From Erinaceus europaeus (taxonomy: Eukaryota > Chordata > Mammalia > Eulipotyphla > Erinaceidae), in assembly GCF_950295315.1 (NCBI RefSeq), contig NC_080180.1, positions 67,159,871-67,223,870 of the forward strand: DNA of 64,000 bases, in the 5' to 3' direction. The notes beneath the pieces were generated by a model. It ran no database searches. It was not told the origin of the DNA and saw nothing but the letters and a program-made list of their open reading frames with translations. The position numbers and the translations under genes were made by a program. Positions 21,020-31,600 of the stretch are shown here, piece after piece. Within the stretch, counting starts at the first letter, position 1; each line of letters begins with the position of its first letter.

Positions 21020-21104
21020 TTCCTCCCTCCCTCCCTCTCTCTCTCTCTCTCTCCCTCTTACTTCCTTCATTCCTTTCTCTCTCTTCCTCTCTCTCTCTCT
21101 CTCC

Positions 21105-21159
<55 letters not shown>

Positions 21160-21196
21160 ATCTCTCCCCCCCCTCTCTCTCTTTCTTTCTTTCTCG
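21020..21196. repeat. Pyrimidine microsatellite (CT)n and (TTTC)n
   Basis: CT dinucleotides, then about a dozen TTTC units at 21108-21160, then further CT-rich sequence. Confidence 0.9.
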
Positions 21197-22310
21197 TGAT
21201 TTTTGGCTTGTGTGTTGTCTTTCAGCTCACACTCCCTACTGTGAGTCACCCTGAGTTTCTTAGTAAAGGCCAGAGAATCACTGTGTCTGAGCAAAGCCAC
21301 TGCGTGTCATGGAGGGGTCTCCGTGGGTCACCCCTAGGTCTGAGCTGGGTTAGGTCCACCCCCCCCCCCCCAGGTCTCAGCCAGATGGACAGAGAGCCTC
21401 TGAAGTCCTGCCCAAGCTCTGCTGTGAGGGGCAGGGTGGGGTCCCAGTCAGGTTGGAGGTACACAGCCTCCAGGCCAGGGGACGGCTGCACGTGTGGCCT
21501 GGGGCAGGCTCTGTGATACCCACGTTCTTTGGGGAGGGAGCTGCAGGCAGAGTCTGGAAACTTCTGAGGAGCCTGGGATCTAGGACCCTCGTCATGGGAG
21601 AGTGGCCCTGGGTACGAGTCTGGCTGATGGCGGCGGGTCTGCACACATGGCCTGGAGAGGCACGGCCATGGGCAGCACCGGAGCTGCGGCCAGCACTGTC
21701 CCCTGCCCATGGGCATGGTGGCCAAGGAGAGGCCACCTGAGGCCTGGGGTCACTCCAGAGAGCATTCAGGTGCCTCTATTTCCCAGGTGAGCACAGCAAG
21801 CCATTCCTCCACCCTCAACGGAGCACGAGCGGAGGATGGAGACCTGCCCGCCAAGCGGACCTTCGTGGCTCTGTCCACCCACAGCTGTCCCCCCACCTGA
21901 CTGCTGGAGAGGGTCGCCCAGCTGTGGCCCCTGCAGCAGAGGCGCAGGCAGAGGGGCAGCTGGGAGGCCGGCTGCAGGGCACCACCCTGGCTCCCAGCAC
22001 CTGTCCTGTCCAGTCCCCAGCAGGCTGAGGGGCTGGGCTGTGACTGTGGGACACGGCCTGCTGAGAGGCCTCTGCCCGTCCCTGGATGGTCTTCATCTTG
22101 AACGAGAAGTGTTTCTAGTCAGCTCAAATGAGGCCATCCTGAACTTTCCAAAACATGACAAGGTTTTGAGATTTCGCTGCTGGTTCACACCTTTGCCTTC
22201 CTGGGCAGGCGTGTCTCTCAGAGGGTCTCCAGAGGCTGCCATACCCTGCCCCTCCCCACTGCCTGCCTGGGCACAGCCTGACCCTGGTCTCCTGCCCTGC
22301 CCTCCCAAGG
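21197..22310. other. No gene seen
   Basis: Mixed sequence with several overlapping short open frames on both strands; none resembles a known protein or centrin EF-hand. Confidence 0.45.
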
Positions 22311-22314
22311 AACC

Positions 22315-22610
22315 ATCCTCGTCCCCTCCCCAGGGTCCCCTCCATGTCCCCTCCCCAGGTTCCCCTCCCTGCCCCCTCCCCAGGATCCCCTCCCTGCCCC
22401 CTCCCCAGGTTCCCCTCTGTGTCCCCTCCCCAGGGTCCCCTCCCTGATCCCTTCCCCAGGGTCCCCTCCGTGTCCCCTCCCCAGGGCCCCCTCCCTGCCC
22501 CCTCCCCAGGTTCCCCTCCGTGTCCCCTCCCCAGGGTCCTCTCCCTGCCCCCCCCCAGGGTCCCCTCCCTGTCCTCTCCCCTGGGTTCCCTTCCTGCCCC
22601 CTCCCCAGAA
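22315..22610. repeat. 25-bp minisatellite, about 12 copies
   Basis: CCCCTCCCCAGGGTCCCCTC-type units with CCTGCC, CCGTGT and CCCTGT variants. Confidence 0.88.
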
Positions 22611-22945
22611 GTCTGTCCTGTCCAGCTGTCTCATGGTCTGTCCTGCACAGCCCTACTGAGGGCCGAGTCCTGGACAAAGAGGCATTCCTCCAGCACCCCC
22701 CACCCAGGCCAGGACTCCAGGCTGCCCGCACAACTTTCCACTCGTGTGGAATTCCGTCCGTTTAATCAAACCGAAACAGTCTGAGTGTCAAGGTCCTGCA
22801 CCTTCAAAGATTTCCTTCCTGATAGAGCCTTGTGACACCCATTACATCACACCAGGAGCAAACGCCAGCTCAGCACACAGGAAGCGCCACGGGGAGGAAG
22901 CAGGGGCCAGGACACGTGTACCCACAGAATGCAGCCCTGTCTCTG

Positions 22946-22951
<6 letters not shown>

Positions 22952-22976
<25 letters not shown>
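22952..22976. repeat. (GACA)n microsatellite
   Basis: Six uninterrupted GACA units. Confidence 0.9.
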
Positions 22977-22977
<1 letters not shown>

Positions 22978-23144
22978 TGGGCAGTCCCCCGACACAGCAG
23001 GGACTTGGGAGGACAGCACTCTCAGAGGACAGAGGCACCAGCTCAGCCCTGTCTCTACTGCCACACAGGGATGACACCACTTCCTTCTGAAGAGCTGCCA
23101 CAAGGACTCCTCAGTAAAAAGAGGCTTGCCTCAGACCAACACCA

Positions 23145-24110
23145 GAAGGCCAGTGTAGACCCCAGAGGGTCAGTTTAGACCCCAGAGGGTCAGTGTAGAT
23201 CCCAGAGGGCCAGTCTAGACCCCAGAGGGTCAGTGTAGATCCCAGAGGGTCAGTCTAGACCCCAGAGGGTCAGTGTAGATCCCAGAGGGCCAGTCTAGAC
23301 CCCAGAGGGTCAGTGTAGATCCCAGAGGGTCAGTTTAGACCCCAGAGGGTCAGTGTAGACCCCAGAGGGTCAGTCTAGATCCCAGAGGGTCAGTGTAGAC
23401 CCCAGAGGGCCAGTGTATACCCCAGAGGGTCAGTGGTCCAGTGTAGACCCCAGAGGGCCAGTGTAGACCCCAGAGGGTCAGTCTAGATCCCAGAGAGTCA
23501 GTGTAGACCCCAGGGGGTCAGTCTAGAACCTAAAGGGTCAGTCTAGAACACAGAGAGTCAGTCTAGATTCCAGAGGGTCAGTCTAGACTCCAAAGAGTCA
23601 ATCTAGACCACAAAGGGCCAGTGTAGACCCCAGAAGGTCAGTGTAGATCCCAGAGAGCCAGTGTAGACCCCAGAGGGCCAGTGTAGACACCAGAGGGTCA
23701 TTGTAGATCCCAGAGGGTCACTGTAGATCCCATAGGGTCAGTGTAGATCCCAGAGGGCCAGTCTAGATCCCAGAGGGTCAGTGTAGATCCCAGAGGGTCA
23801 GTCTAGATCCCAGAGGATCAGTGTAGACCCCAGAGGGCCAGTGTAGACCCCAGAGGGTCAGTGGTCCAGTGTAGACCCCAGAGGGCCAGTGTAGACCCCA
23901 GGGGTTCAGTCTAGATCCCAGAGAGTCCGTCTAGACCACAAAGGGTCAGTGTAGACCACAGACGGTCAGTCTAGATCATGGAGGGTCAGTCTAGACAACA
24001 GAGGGTCAGTCTAGACCACAGAGGGTCATTGTAGACCTCAGAGAGCCAGTCTAGACCCCAGATGGCCAGCTCAGACCACAGAGGGCTAGACCTGACCCGG
24101 GGGGCTAGCC
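23145..24110. repeat. 20-bp minisatellite, about 48 copies
   Basis: Unit CCCAGAGGGTCAGTGTAGAC with frequent GGTC/GGCC and GTGTAGAC/GTCTAGAC/GTGTAGAT alternation. CTAGAC and GTAGAC variants are interleaved. Copies become irregular after about 23880. Confidence 0.93.
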
Positions 24111-24450
24111 TAGACCTCAGAGGGCGGGCCCTGACCTCTGAGAGTTACGCATCCCTAGTTCCCTCATTCCTCAACCCCTGCACAGGCCTGGAGCTGTCTT
24201 GTCCCCTGTCCTGGCCAGGGTGGGCCCCACGTCTACACTCCAGCCTCCAGCTCTAATCTTTCCTGCTCCAAACTTCCATCAAGCCACAGACTCCTGTGCT
24301 GGGAAGCAACAGAACCAGCACTGTCTTAATTTCCAGTGGAACAGGTATTTATTGCCCAAACAAACAAACAAAAATCCCACTTTGGTTCAGGAGCTGAGCA
24401 GGGAGTCTTTTTTTGAAGGCCTTTTCTAGGAAAAATCCTTCCCACCTTTC
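24111..24450. other. No gene seen
   Basis: Unassigned sequence between a minisatellite and the palindrome at 24451. Confidence 0.45.
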
Positions 24451-24486
24451 TGTGCATGCAGATGGGAGCTCCCATCTGCATGCACA
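24451..24486. repeat. Perfect 36-bp palindrome
   Basis: The left arm TGTGCATGCAGATGGGAG is followed with no spacer by its exact reverse complement, giving an 18-bp stem with no loop. Confidence 0.95.
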
Positions 24487-24507
24487 GGGGAGTGGTCTCC
24501 ACAAGGG

Positions 24508-24509
<2 letters not shown>

Positions 24510-24547
<38 letters not shown>
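24510..24547. repeat. (CT)n microsatellite
   Basis: About nineteen uninterrupted CT units. Confidence 0.95.
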
Positions 24548-24550
<3 letters not shown>

Positions 24551-24739
24551 CGAGAGCACCATTGACCTGCAGACCCATGTGGCCGGCAATGCCTGCTGGC
24601 ATCTGATAGAGGACTGCCCCACGTTCCCGGGGCTGTTCTGTTCTGTTCAGCCTTGGATGACAGAATGTGGCTCAGCCCCCACTCCTACACTGACTGACCT
24701 GTGGCCTGTCCCCTGGGCTCAGCTGTGGCCTGTCCCCTG

Positions 24740-24915
24740 AGCTTGTGTGACTACAGCCTGTGTGACTGTAGTCTGTGTGACTGACTGTAGCCTGTGTGAC
24801 TGAGCCTGTGTGACTGAGCCGCTGTGACTGCAGCCTGTGTGGCTGAGCCTGTGTGGCTGAGCCTGTGTGACTGAGCCTCTGTGACTGCAGCCTGTGTGAC
24901 TGAGCCTGTGTTATC
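24740..24915. repeat. Minisatellite of CTGTGTGACTGAGC / CTGTGTGACTGCAGC units
   Basis: Irregular repeats of about 13-16 bases with GACTGAGCC, GACTGCAGC and GGCTGAGCC variants. Confidence 0.85.
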
Positions 24916-24962
24916 TGAAGTGCCATGACTATAGTCTGTGAGAGTTTAATCTGAAGGGTACA

Positions 24963-25565
24963 TGTGTTCTCTGGGGGAGGGCACCAGTAGACTCAAGTAT
25001 TCTCTGGGGGGGGGGGGCACACAGACACTTGTGTTCTCAGGGGACACACAGACATTCATTTGTGTTCTCGGGGGACACACAGATCCTCGTGTTCTCGGGG
25101 GACACACAGACCCTTGTGTTCTCGGGGGACACACAGACCCTTGTGTTCTCGGGGGACACACAGACACATTCATGTTCTCGGGGAACACACAGACACTCGT
25201 GTTCTTGGGGGACACACAGACACTCGTGTTCTCAGGGGACACACAGACACTCGTGTTTTGGGGAACACACAGACATAGACCCTCGTGTTCTCAGGGGACA
25301 CACAGACCCTCATGTTCTCAGGGGACACACAGACACAAACCTTCATGTTCTCAGGGGACACACAGACCCTCGTGTTCTCAGAGGACACACAGACCCTCAT
25401 GTTCTCGGGGACATACAGACACAGACCCTCATGTTCTCAGGGGACACACAGTCCCTCATGTTCTCAGGAGACACACAGCCTCTCATGTTTTGGGGGACAC
25501 ACAGACACTCGTGTTCTCGGGGGACACACAGACTCTTGTGTTTTGGGGGAGGCACTGGCAGACTC
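24963..25565. repeat. Minisatellite of about 27-30 bp, about 20 copies
   Basis: Unit GTGTTCTCGGGGGACACACA followed by GACCCTT or GACACTC, with CAGGGG/CGGGGG and ATGTTC/GTGTTC variants. Length varies between copies, so open frames shift and are not coding. Confidence 0.92.
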
Positions 25566-26450
25566 AAGTGTTCCTCTTTCTTTACACCCTGGCCTCACAG
25601 GAGAGCTTTGTGGCAGCGCTGCGTTACCCGAGGTTTGGGTGAAGTGCTGACGGCAGCTCTGCCCTCACGGAGGGACGTCCTTCCTCTGGGGATGCGTCAG
25701 GAGGCTCTGCTATGAAGGGAAGGAAGGCGTGGGTGTGGGGGGTCTGCTGTCTCCCTGCAGGGACCTGGCCTGTGTGGATTTCCACGTTTAGGGACGTCCA
25801 GGGTGCCTGGGAAGGTGGCCTTGAACAAAGAGGTGATCAGCCAGTGTAAGCCACCTCCCACAGCGGTGACATTGCTGGTGCACGTCACTGTCCTGGCCTA
25901 GTGACAGGCCCTCAGGGCTTCCCTGCCCCGCACTCGCATGCCGTGGTGGGTGTGTCTCTGTGGCATCTGCTCTCCCTGGCCCACCTCCCCCCACAGCCCC
26001 ACGGTGGCCCTGAGACATGCTTCCCTCATCTGGGTGATGGGGTACCAGGGACTGTGACGTCCCTCTACGGGGCTCCCTGATGTTTCCACAGACCGGGCTC
26101 GGCTGGGGTGGGGGTCCCCAAGGCCCCATGAAGGCCGGTGCACGTCCCTGAGGATGGCAGGCGTCCTTTGCCTGTGACCCAGCTGCCGTGCTCCTGTCGT
26201 GAGACGGGAAGCCTCTGTGCGGAGCCCAGCTGCTCAGGGGAGGACGGGGTGCTGAGAAGCTTCTGGAAACGAAGACCCACCCCCATCATTCCACTCGTGA
26301 GGGAGACAACACCCTCACCACCAACATGTCACTGTCACTCCCCACACCCCCCAAAAGAGCCACATGGCCCTACAGACATGTAATTACAGCAGGGCAGCAG
26401 CTCCAGGGGTCTTGAGGGCGGCAATGTCATCAGCATAATAGATACACCTG
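25566..26450. other. No gene seen
   Basis: Unique-looking GC-rich sequence in the BBS12-IL21 interval; no exon recognised. Confidence 0.45.
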
Positions 26451-26451
26451 T

Positions 26452-26766
26452 GAGGGTCAGGCAGTGGCGCAGCGGGTTAAGTGCAGGTGGCGCAAAGCGG
26501 AAGGGCCAGTGTAAGGATCCCGGTTCGAGCCCCTGGCTCCCCACCTGCAGGGGAGTCGCTTCCCAGGCGGTGAAGCAGGTCTGCAGGTGTCTGTCTTTCT
26601 CTCCCCCTCTCTGTCTTCCCCTCCTCTCTCCATTTCTCTCTGTCCTATCCAACAACGACAACAATAACAACAACAAGAAGAGCAATAAAATGTTAAAAAC
26701 AGCCTCCAGGAGCAGTGGATTCGTTGCAGGCACCGAGTCCCAGCAGTAACCCTGGAGCAGACAAAC
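26452..26766 (+). mobile_element. tRNA-derived SINE, hedgehog type A, sense
   Basis: Head GCAGTGGCGCAGCGGGTTAA, B box GGTTCGAGCCC, CAGGTCTGCAGGTGTCTGTC, CAACAACGACAACAATAAC, and the GCAGTGGATTCGTTGCAGGC tail block. Little diverged, so relatively young. Confidence 0.93.
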
Positions 26767-27119
26767 AAGCAAACCTCCTACAGGTGCTGGTGAGCACAGG
26801 TGGGCAGGTGTGGGCACACCCTTCTGCAGGTGGGCAGAGCCCCTGGCAAAGCTCTTCCTCTCAGGAGTGGTCCTCAGTGACGCTGAGGGCCAGCTGTCCC
26901 TCCCGTCCGCAGCGTCTGACCCGCCGAGCACGGGAACTCAGCCTGCTCAGGGGACTGTGAGCCTGGCTAGACACTGACCAGAGCTGGAGTCCAATGTGGT
27001 GATGCCATATGCAGTGACCATGGACGGGAGCCCCACACAGTGCTGACGGCAGCCTTGGCGACAGAAGGCTGACAGAGTGTGTAGTGGTCTGCGCAGGTGG
27101 GCTGTAGGTGAATCCAGAC

Positions 27120-27575
27120 TGTGCCGGTGTGCAAAGCATTGTGGGTAGGCTGAATAGACTTAAAAGGACAGCAGCCAGAACTCGCTCTCTTTGCCTGTGA
27201 CTTCTGGTCAGATGCCTCTCAGCAGATGTGCTCCAGGCATCCATCCGCCATGGCTGCTACTCCTGGGAACTGAGCACGTGTGACTCTGCTAGCCGGTAAA
27301 CTTTTAGACCCTCTACAGCCATGAGCAACCTCTACCAGAGCTGATAATTGTTTATCTTATGGGACTAGACTTTTGATGACTATACTCAGACTTTATGGGC
27401 CTAGTGTACTCTTAACCCTTGATGATGAGTGCTTATTTGCCTTTTACGTGTCACCCTAATCAACTGTGTACTGTGTAAACCAGTTCAGCTCCCGCTGTGA
27501 GTCCTTTTACTCGCGCAAGCAGCCTCAACCCCCAAACCTCCGTTTAAGTTAATTTACAACAGTCCAGGAGTTACT
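27120..27575. mobile_element. AT-richer segment, possible LTR or other retroelement fragment
   Basis: Composition drops sharply in GC compared with both flanks, as for inserted repeats elsewhere in this window. Regions such as GATAATTGTTTATCTTATGG and CTTTTACGTGTCACCCTAAT are LTR-like in composition. I do not recognise the family and see no TATA plus poly(A) pair. It could also be unique sequence upstream of IL21. Confidence 0.3.
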
Positions 27576-27604
27576 GCCCAATGGGCACACCATCCTGCGG
27601 AGAC

Positions 27605-28184
27605 TCTTTCTCCACCTCAGAGACCCCGTCCCGCCTCAGAGACCCCGTCCCACCTCAGAGACCCCGTCTCCACCTCAGAGACCCCACCTCTACCCACAGA
27701 GACCCCATCCCGCCAGAGACCCTACCTCCACCTCAGAGACCCTGTCTCCACCTCAGAGACCCCATCTCCACCTCAGAGACCCCATCCAACCAGAGACCCC
27801 ATCTCTACCTCAGAGACCCCATCCCACCAGAGACCCCATCTCCACCTCAGAGACTCCATCTCCACCTCAGAGACCCCATCTCCACCTCAGAGACCCCGTC
27901 CCACCAGAGACCCCACCTCTACCCACAGAGACCCCATCCCGCCAGAGACCCTACCTCCACCTCAGAGACCCTGTCTCCACCTCAGAGACCCCGTCTCCAC
28001 CTCAGAGACCCCATCTCCACCTCAGAGACCCCATCTCCACCTCAGAGACCCCATCCCACCAGAGACCCCATCTCCACCTCAGAGACCCCATCTCCACCTC
28101 AGAGACCCCATCCCACCAGAGACCCCATCTCCACCTCAGAGACCCCATCTCCACCTCAGAGACCCCGTCTCCACCCGCAGAGTA
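27605..28184. repeat. 20-bp minisatellite upstream of IL21
   Basis: Units CTCCACCTCAGAGACCCCAT and CCCACCAGAGACCCCATCTC alternate over about 580 bases. The array ends about 330 bases before the IL21 start codon. Confidence 0.92.
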
Positions 28185-28389
28185 AGACATGCTGTGGACA
28201 CTCCTGGGTCAGCCGCGCCCTCCCCTCGAAGGGTCCAGCAGTGCCCAGCACGGCGCCCCGCGCCCAGTGCTCAGGAGTGGATGGTCAGGGCGGCCCAGGG
28301 CCTCCCCACAGGGCCCGCGGGCGGGATGCACCCTCTTTCCTGTCAGGCTTCGTGGGCCCTCCCCCCCGCACAGCACCCCAGTGGAAAAG

Positions 28390-28517
28390 AAACCTCAGTC
28401 ACACCGTCCACCTCCCAGCGGTTTCCAGCTGTGACAGGAGGGCCTCCTCGCGGATAAGTAGCGGCCCCACTCGGCGCCCTGCTCAGCTCGCCTGCCCGGC
28501 CGTGACGGACAGGCGAC
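28390..28517 (+). promoter_or_regulatory. IL21: IL21 proximal promoter and 5' UTR, weak TATA-like element
   Basis: GATAAGTA at 28453-28460 is the only TATA-like stretch, 58 bases before the IL21 ATG. No convincing conserved NFAT cluster was recognised, unlike IL2. Confidence 0.35.
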
Positions 28518-28670
28518 ATGCAGCCCCGTGGCCTGGCCCTGGCGACCCTCTGCCTGCTGGTGGTCCTGCGCGAGGGGGCCGGGGCGCTCGCGGGGGACCC
28601 CCGCCTCCTGGCTCGCCTGCAGCACCTGCTGGGCGTCGTGGAGCAGCTGAGCCGGCTGGCGCCGCACCTG
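28518..28670 (+). CDS. IL21: IL21 coding exon 1
   Basis: 51 codons: signal peptide and helix A (LLARLQHLLGVVEQLSRLAP). The donor is GTAAGA at 28671. Confidence 0.93.
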
Positions 28671-31600
28671 GTAAGAGGCCGCGGCCCCCGCCCGCCCGCC
28701 CGCGGCCCCAGCCCGGACCCGGACCCGGACCGGACTCGGACTCGGGAGTAAGCAGGACCCCTTCTCTTTTGCTCCAGGACCCGGAGGATCTGCCGGCCCC
28801 CCAGGACGTGCGGGTAAGAGCAGCCGACTCGCGGCCTCCGTCCGGCCGCGGTGCACCCACGCTGAGGGCCCTTAGCGCTCGGGGCTCCGTCAGCAAGACA
28901 GTGACTCGGCTGGGGGGCACGGCACCCGTGTAGGTCGCGCCAAGTGGCTCGGAGTCCCCCGAGCTGCGGCACCAAGGCCCAGCTGAGACGCAGATCCACA
29001 AGTGGCTTCTTTACCGACAGAGAGAGCCCCGCAGCCCTGCTCCACCACTCCTGAAGCTCCCCCCTGCAGGCGGGGGCCGGGGGCTCGAACCCGGGGCCTG
29101 GCGCGCTGTAATGTGAGCGCTCAGCCAGGTGCGCCGCAGCCCGCCGCCCGGTTTGCGGTCCACGGACAACCGCCTGCCTGCCGAGCGTGCGGGTCGGGAC
29201 GGCGCTCGGCCCTCTGCAGACTTGGGAAGCCTGGCTGCGCACCCCTAAGGAAAGCTCACTTCCTTGTTTGGGGTGAAACACAAGTTGAGGGGAAGGGGAG
29301 ACGGGGGGGGGGGGACAGAGACGCCCGCAGCCCTGCTCCACCACTCGTGAAGCTCCCCTCCTGCAGGCGGGCGCCAGGGTCTCGAACCCGGCTCCTCGAG
29401 CATTGAAGCGCACAGCTCAGCTAGAAGCGCTCGCTTCGTCAGTCGCAAAGTGACAGAGAAGGCAAAAGGGGAAGCAGGGAAGCAACAGAGTGAGGAGGAG
29501 GAGGAGGAAGGAGGGGAGAGAGGAAGGGAGGATGCAGTGAGGAGAGGAAGGGGACTCGGAGGGAGGACCCGGCACTCGCGGGGAGTCAGGGTGAGCACAC
29601 AGCCCCCGAGTGCCGCCCCACGCCCTCCGTGCACGGCTGCCAGCCACTCACCGCGCTGCGTTTGGCGGCTGCTAGTGGGGGGAGCGCGGGCTGCGCGGGG
29701 AGCCTCCCTCCGGCAGAGCTGGGTGCCCAGAGCTCGGTGCCGGTGCCCTGAGGAGCCGGCCAGGCGGAGCCGTGAGGGAGCCGGCGGGCGGGTGACAGAG
29801 TGACAGCTCTCGGGACACCGGATGAGTCACCCTGTGCTCCTCTGCGAAGCGCCTGCTCCCACCCCTCCACCAGCCTGGGGGCTGGGGGGACACTGCCCAT
29901 GGCCTGAGCCGTCCTCCTGCTGCTGACCCCAGGCTGGGTCCCAGGGGGCTGTGGGGGCTGCCGGTGTCCCAGGCTGCCGGTGTCCCAGGCTGCCGGCTGC
30001 ACTGGCAGGCAGGTGGGCGTCTGCAGGGTCTGACACCCACGGTGTCGCCGGGGCCGGGGAGACACCCAAGAGCCCGCTCCTCGTCTGCAAACCCGCGCCC
30101 TCAGCCCAGTGCTGCCCGCAGACCCTTCCTTCCGTCACACCTCACACCGGGCGCCCGGCGGCGTGACGGCACCTTGGTGCACAGCTGTCCCGGCCGCCCA
30201 GCCGCCGGGAGCCACACGCTCATGGAGGCCGGCGTGCTGGAGCATTCCCTCCCCCGGGAAGCTGTCCCTCCAGCCTGCCGGGCCTCCTCACTACTCCCCC
30301 ATGCTGCAAACCATCCTGGGTGCTGGCACACCCTGTGTGGCCTGTCAGAGGCCCGGGGGACAGCCCTGTCACCAGGGGCGGGAAGGATGCCGGGGACCTG
30401 GTGCTTCCCGAGCCCTGCCGTGGGCTCCGGTCACCCAAGCTGTCCCCGAGCCCGCTCCAGACGGAGCCCCGGGAGGCCGGCCCGACGGGTGCCGGTGTGG
30501 GTGAAGGCGGCGCTTGCCACCCGCCTCCCCAGAGAGACCCCCGCAGGGGCTGGAGCCGCGGCCAGGGCTTCTGCATTCTGAAAGCTGCTCGGCACACTGA
30601 GTGTCAACTCAGCAAAACGGTCCCTGTGAGAAGTGCTGGCGTCTCAGATCACTGTTTTCAGTTTCAGCTGGAAAATTTACCCTTTAATATGAACATCATT
30701 TTTTTCCAGTAAGTTAAGCGAGTTGTGGTCAAAAAGAAGAGAAAAGAAAAAACCCTCAACAAACATGAACATGTGGTTTTCAAGGAAAAAAAAGCTACAA
30801 GTGCCACTTGTAACGAGTTTCTATTAAATAAGCACTTTGGGGAGGCTTGGAAAGGCCCGGCCTCAGGCCCCTCTGGGCCCCTCACGGTGACGGGTGATGT
30901 GAAGCCTGGCCCAGTGGGTGGAAAGTGCAGACAGGCTGTCCTGGGGAGGCAGGTGGGCAGCCCCCAGGTGAGGGGAGCAGGCGGGCAGGTGGGCAGCCCC
31001 CAGGTGAGGGGAGCAGGCGGGCAGGTGTCCCCCCTGGAGGTGAGGGGAGCAGGCGGGCAGGTGTCCCTTTGGAGGTGAGGGAGCAGGTGGGCAGGTGTCC
31101 CCCCTGGAGGTGAGGCAGCAGGCGGGCAGGTGTCCCCCCTGGAGGTGAGGGAGCAGGCGGGCAGGTGTCCCCCTGGAGGTGAGGCAGCAGGCGGGCAGGT
31201 GTCCCCCTCAGGTGAGGGAGCAGGTGGGCAGGTCTTTTTGACCCTCATCCTTTCCCAGATCCAGGAAATGTGCCCAGAAGCCCACTTTCAGGTGCCCCCA
31301 GAGGAGAGGCCTGGCCGGGGAGCGTCCTCCATCTGCACCTGGCCTTCTCTTTCAGAGCCACTGCGAGCGCTCAGCCTTCTCCTGTTTCCAGACGGTCCAG
31401 CTGAAGCCGGCCGGCAGCGGCGGCAAGCAGAAATCCATCCAGAACTTCGCCAAACAGCTGAGGAGGAAGCTGCCCGGCTCGCGGGCCCAGGAGGAGTGGA
31501 GGGTGAGTGGGGGCAGCGGCTGTCCCTGCAGGGCCCGTGGGCACACACAGCACCGCACACGCACACACACGCTACCCACATGCACACGGCACATGCACAC

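Noticed and set aside
9960..28390. Coding exons of CETN4
   Set aside because: No EF-hand loop or centrin-like peptide was recognised in any frame; only a possible first non-coding exon remains.
27581..28933. Long plus-strand frame running across the IL21 promoter
   Set aside because: Built from the 20-bp minisatellite and then GC-rich DNA in a frame different from IL21.
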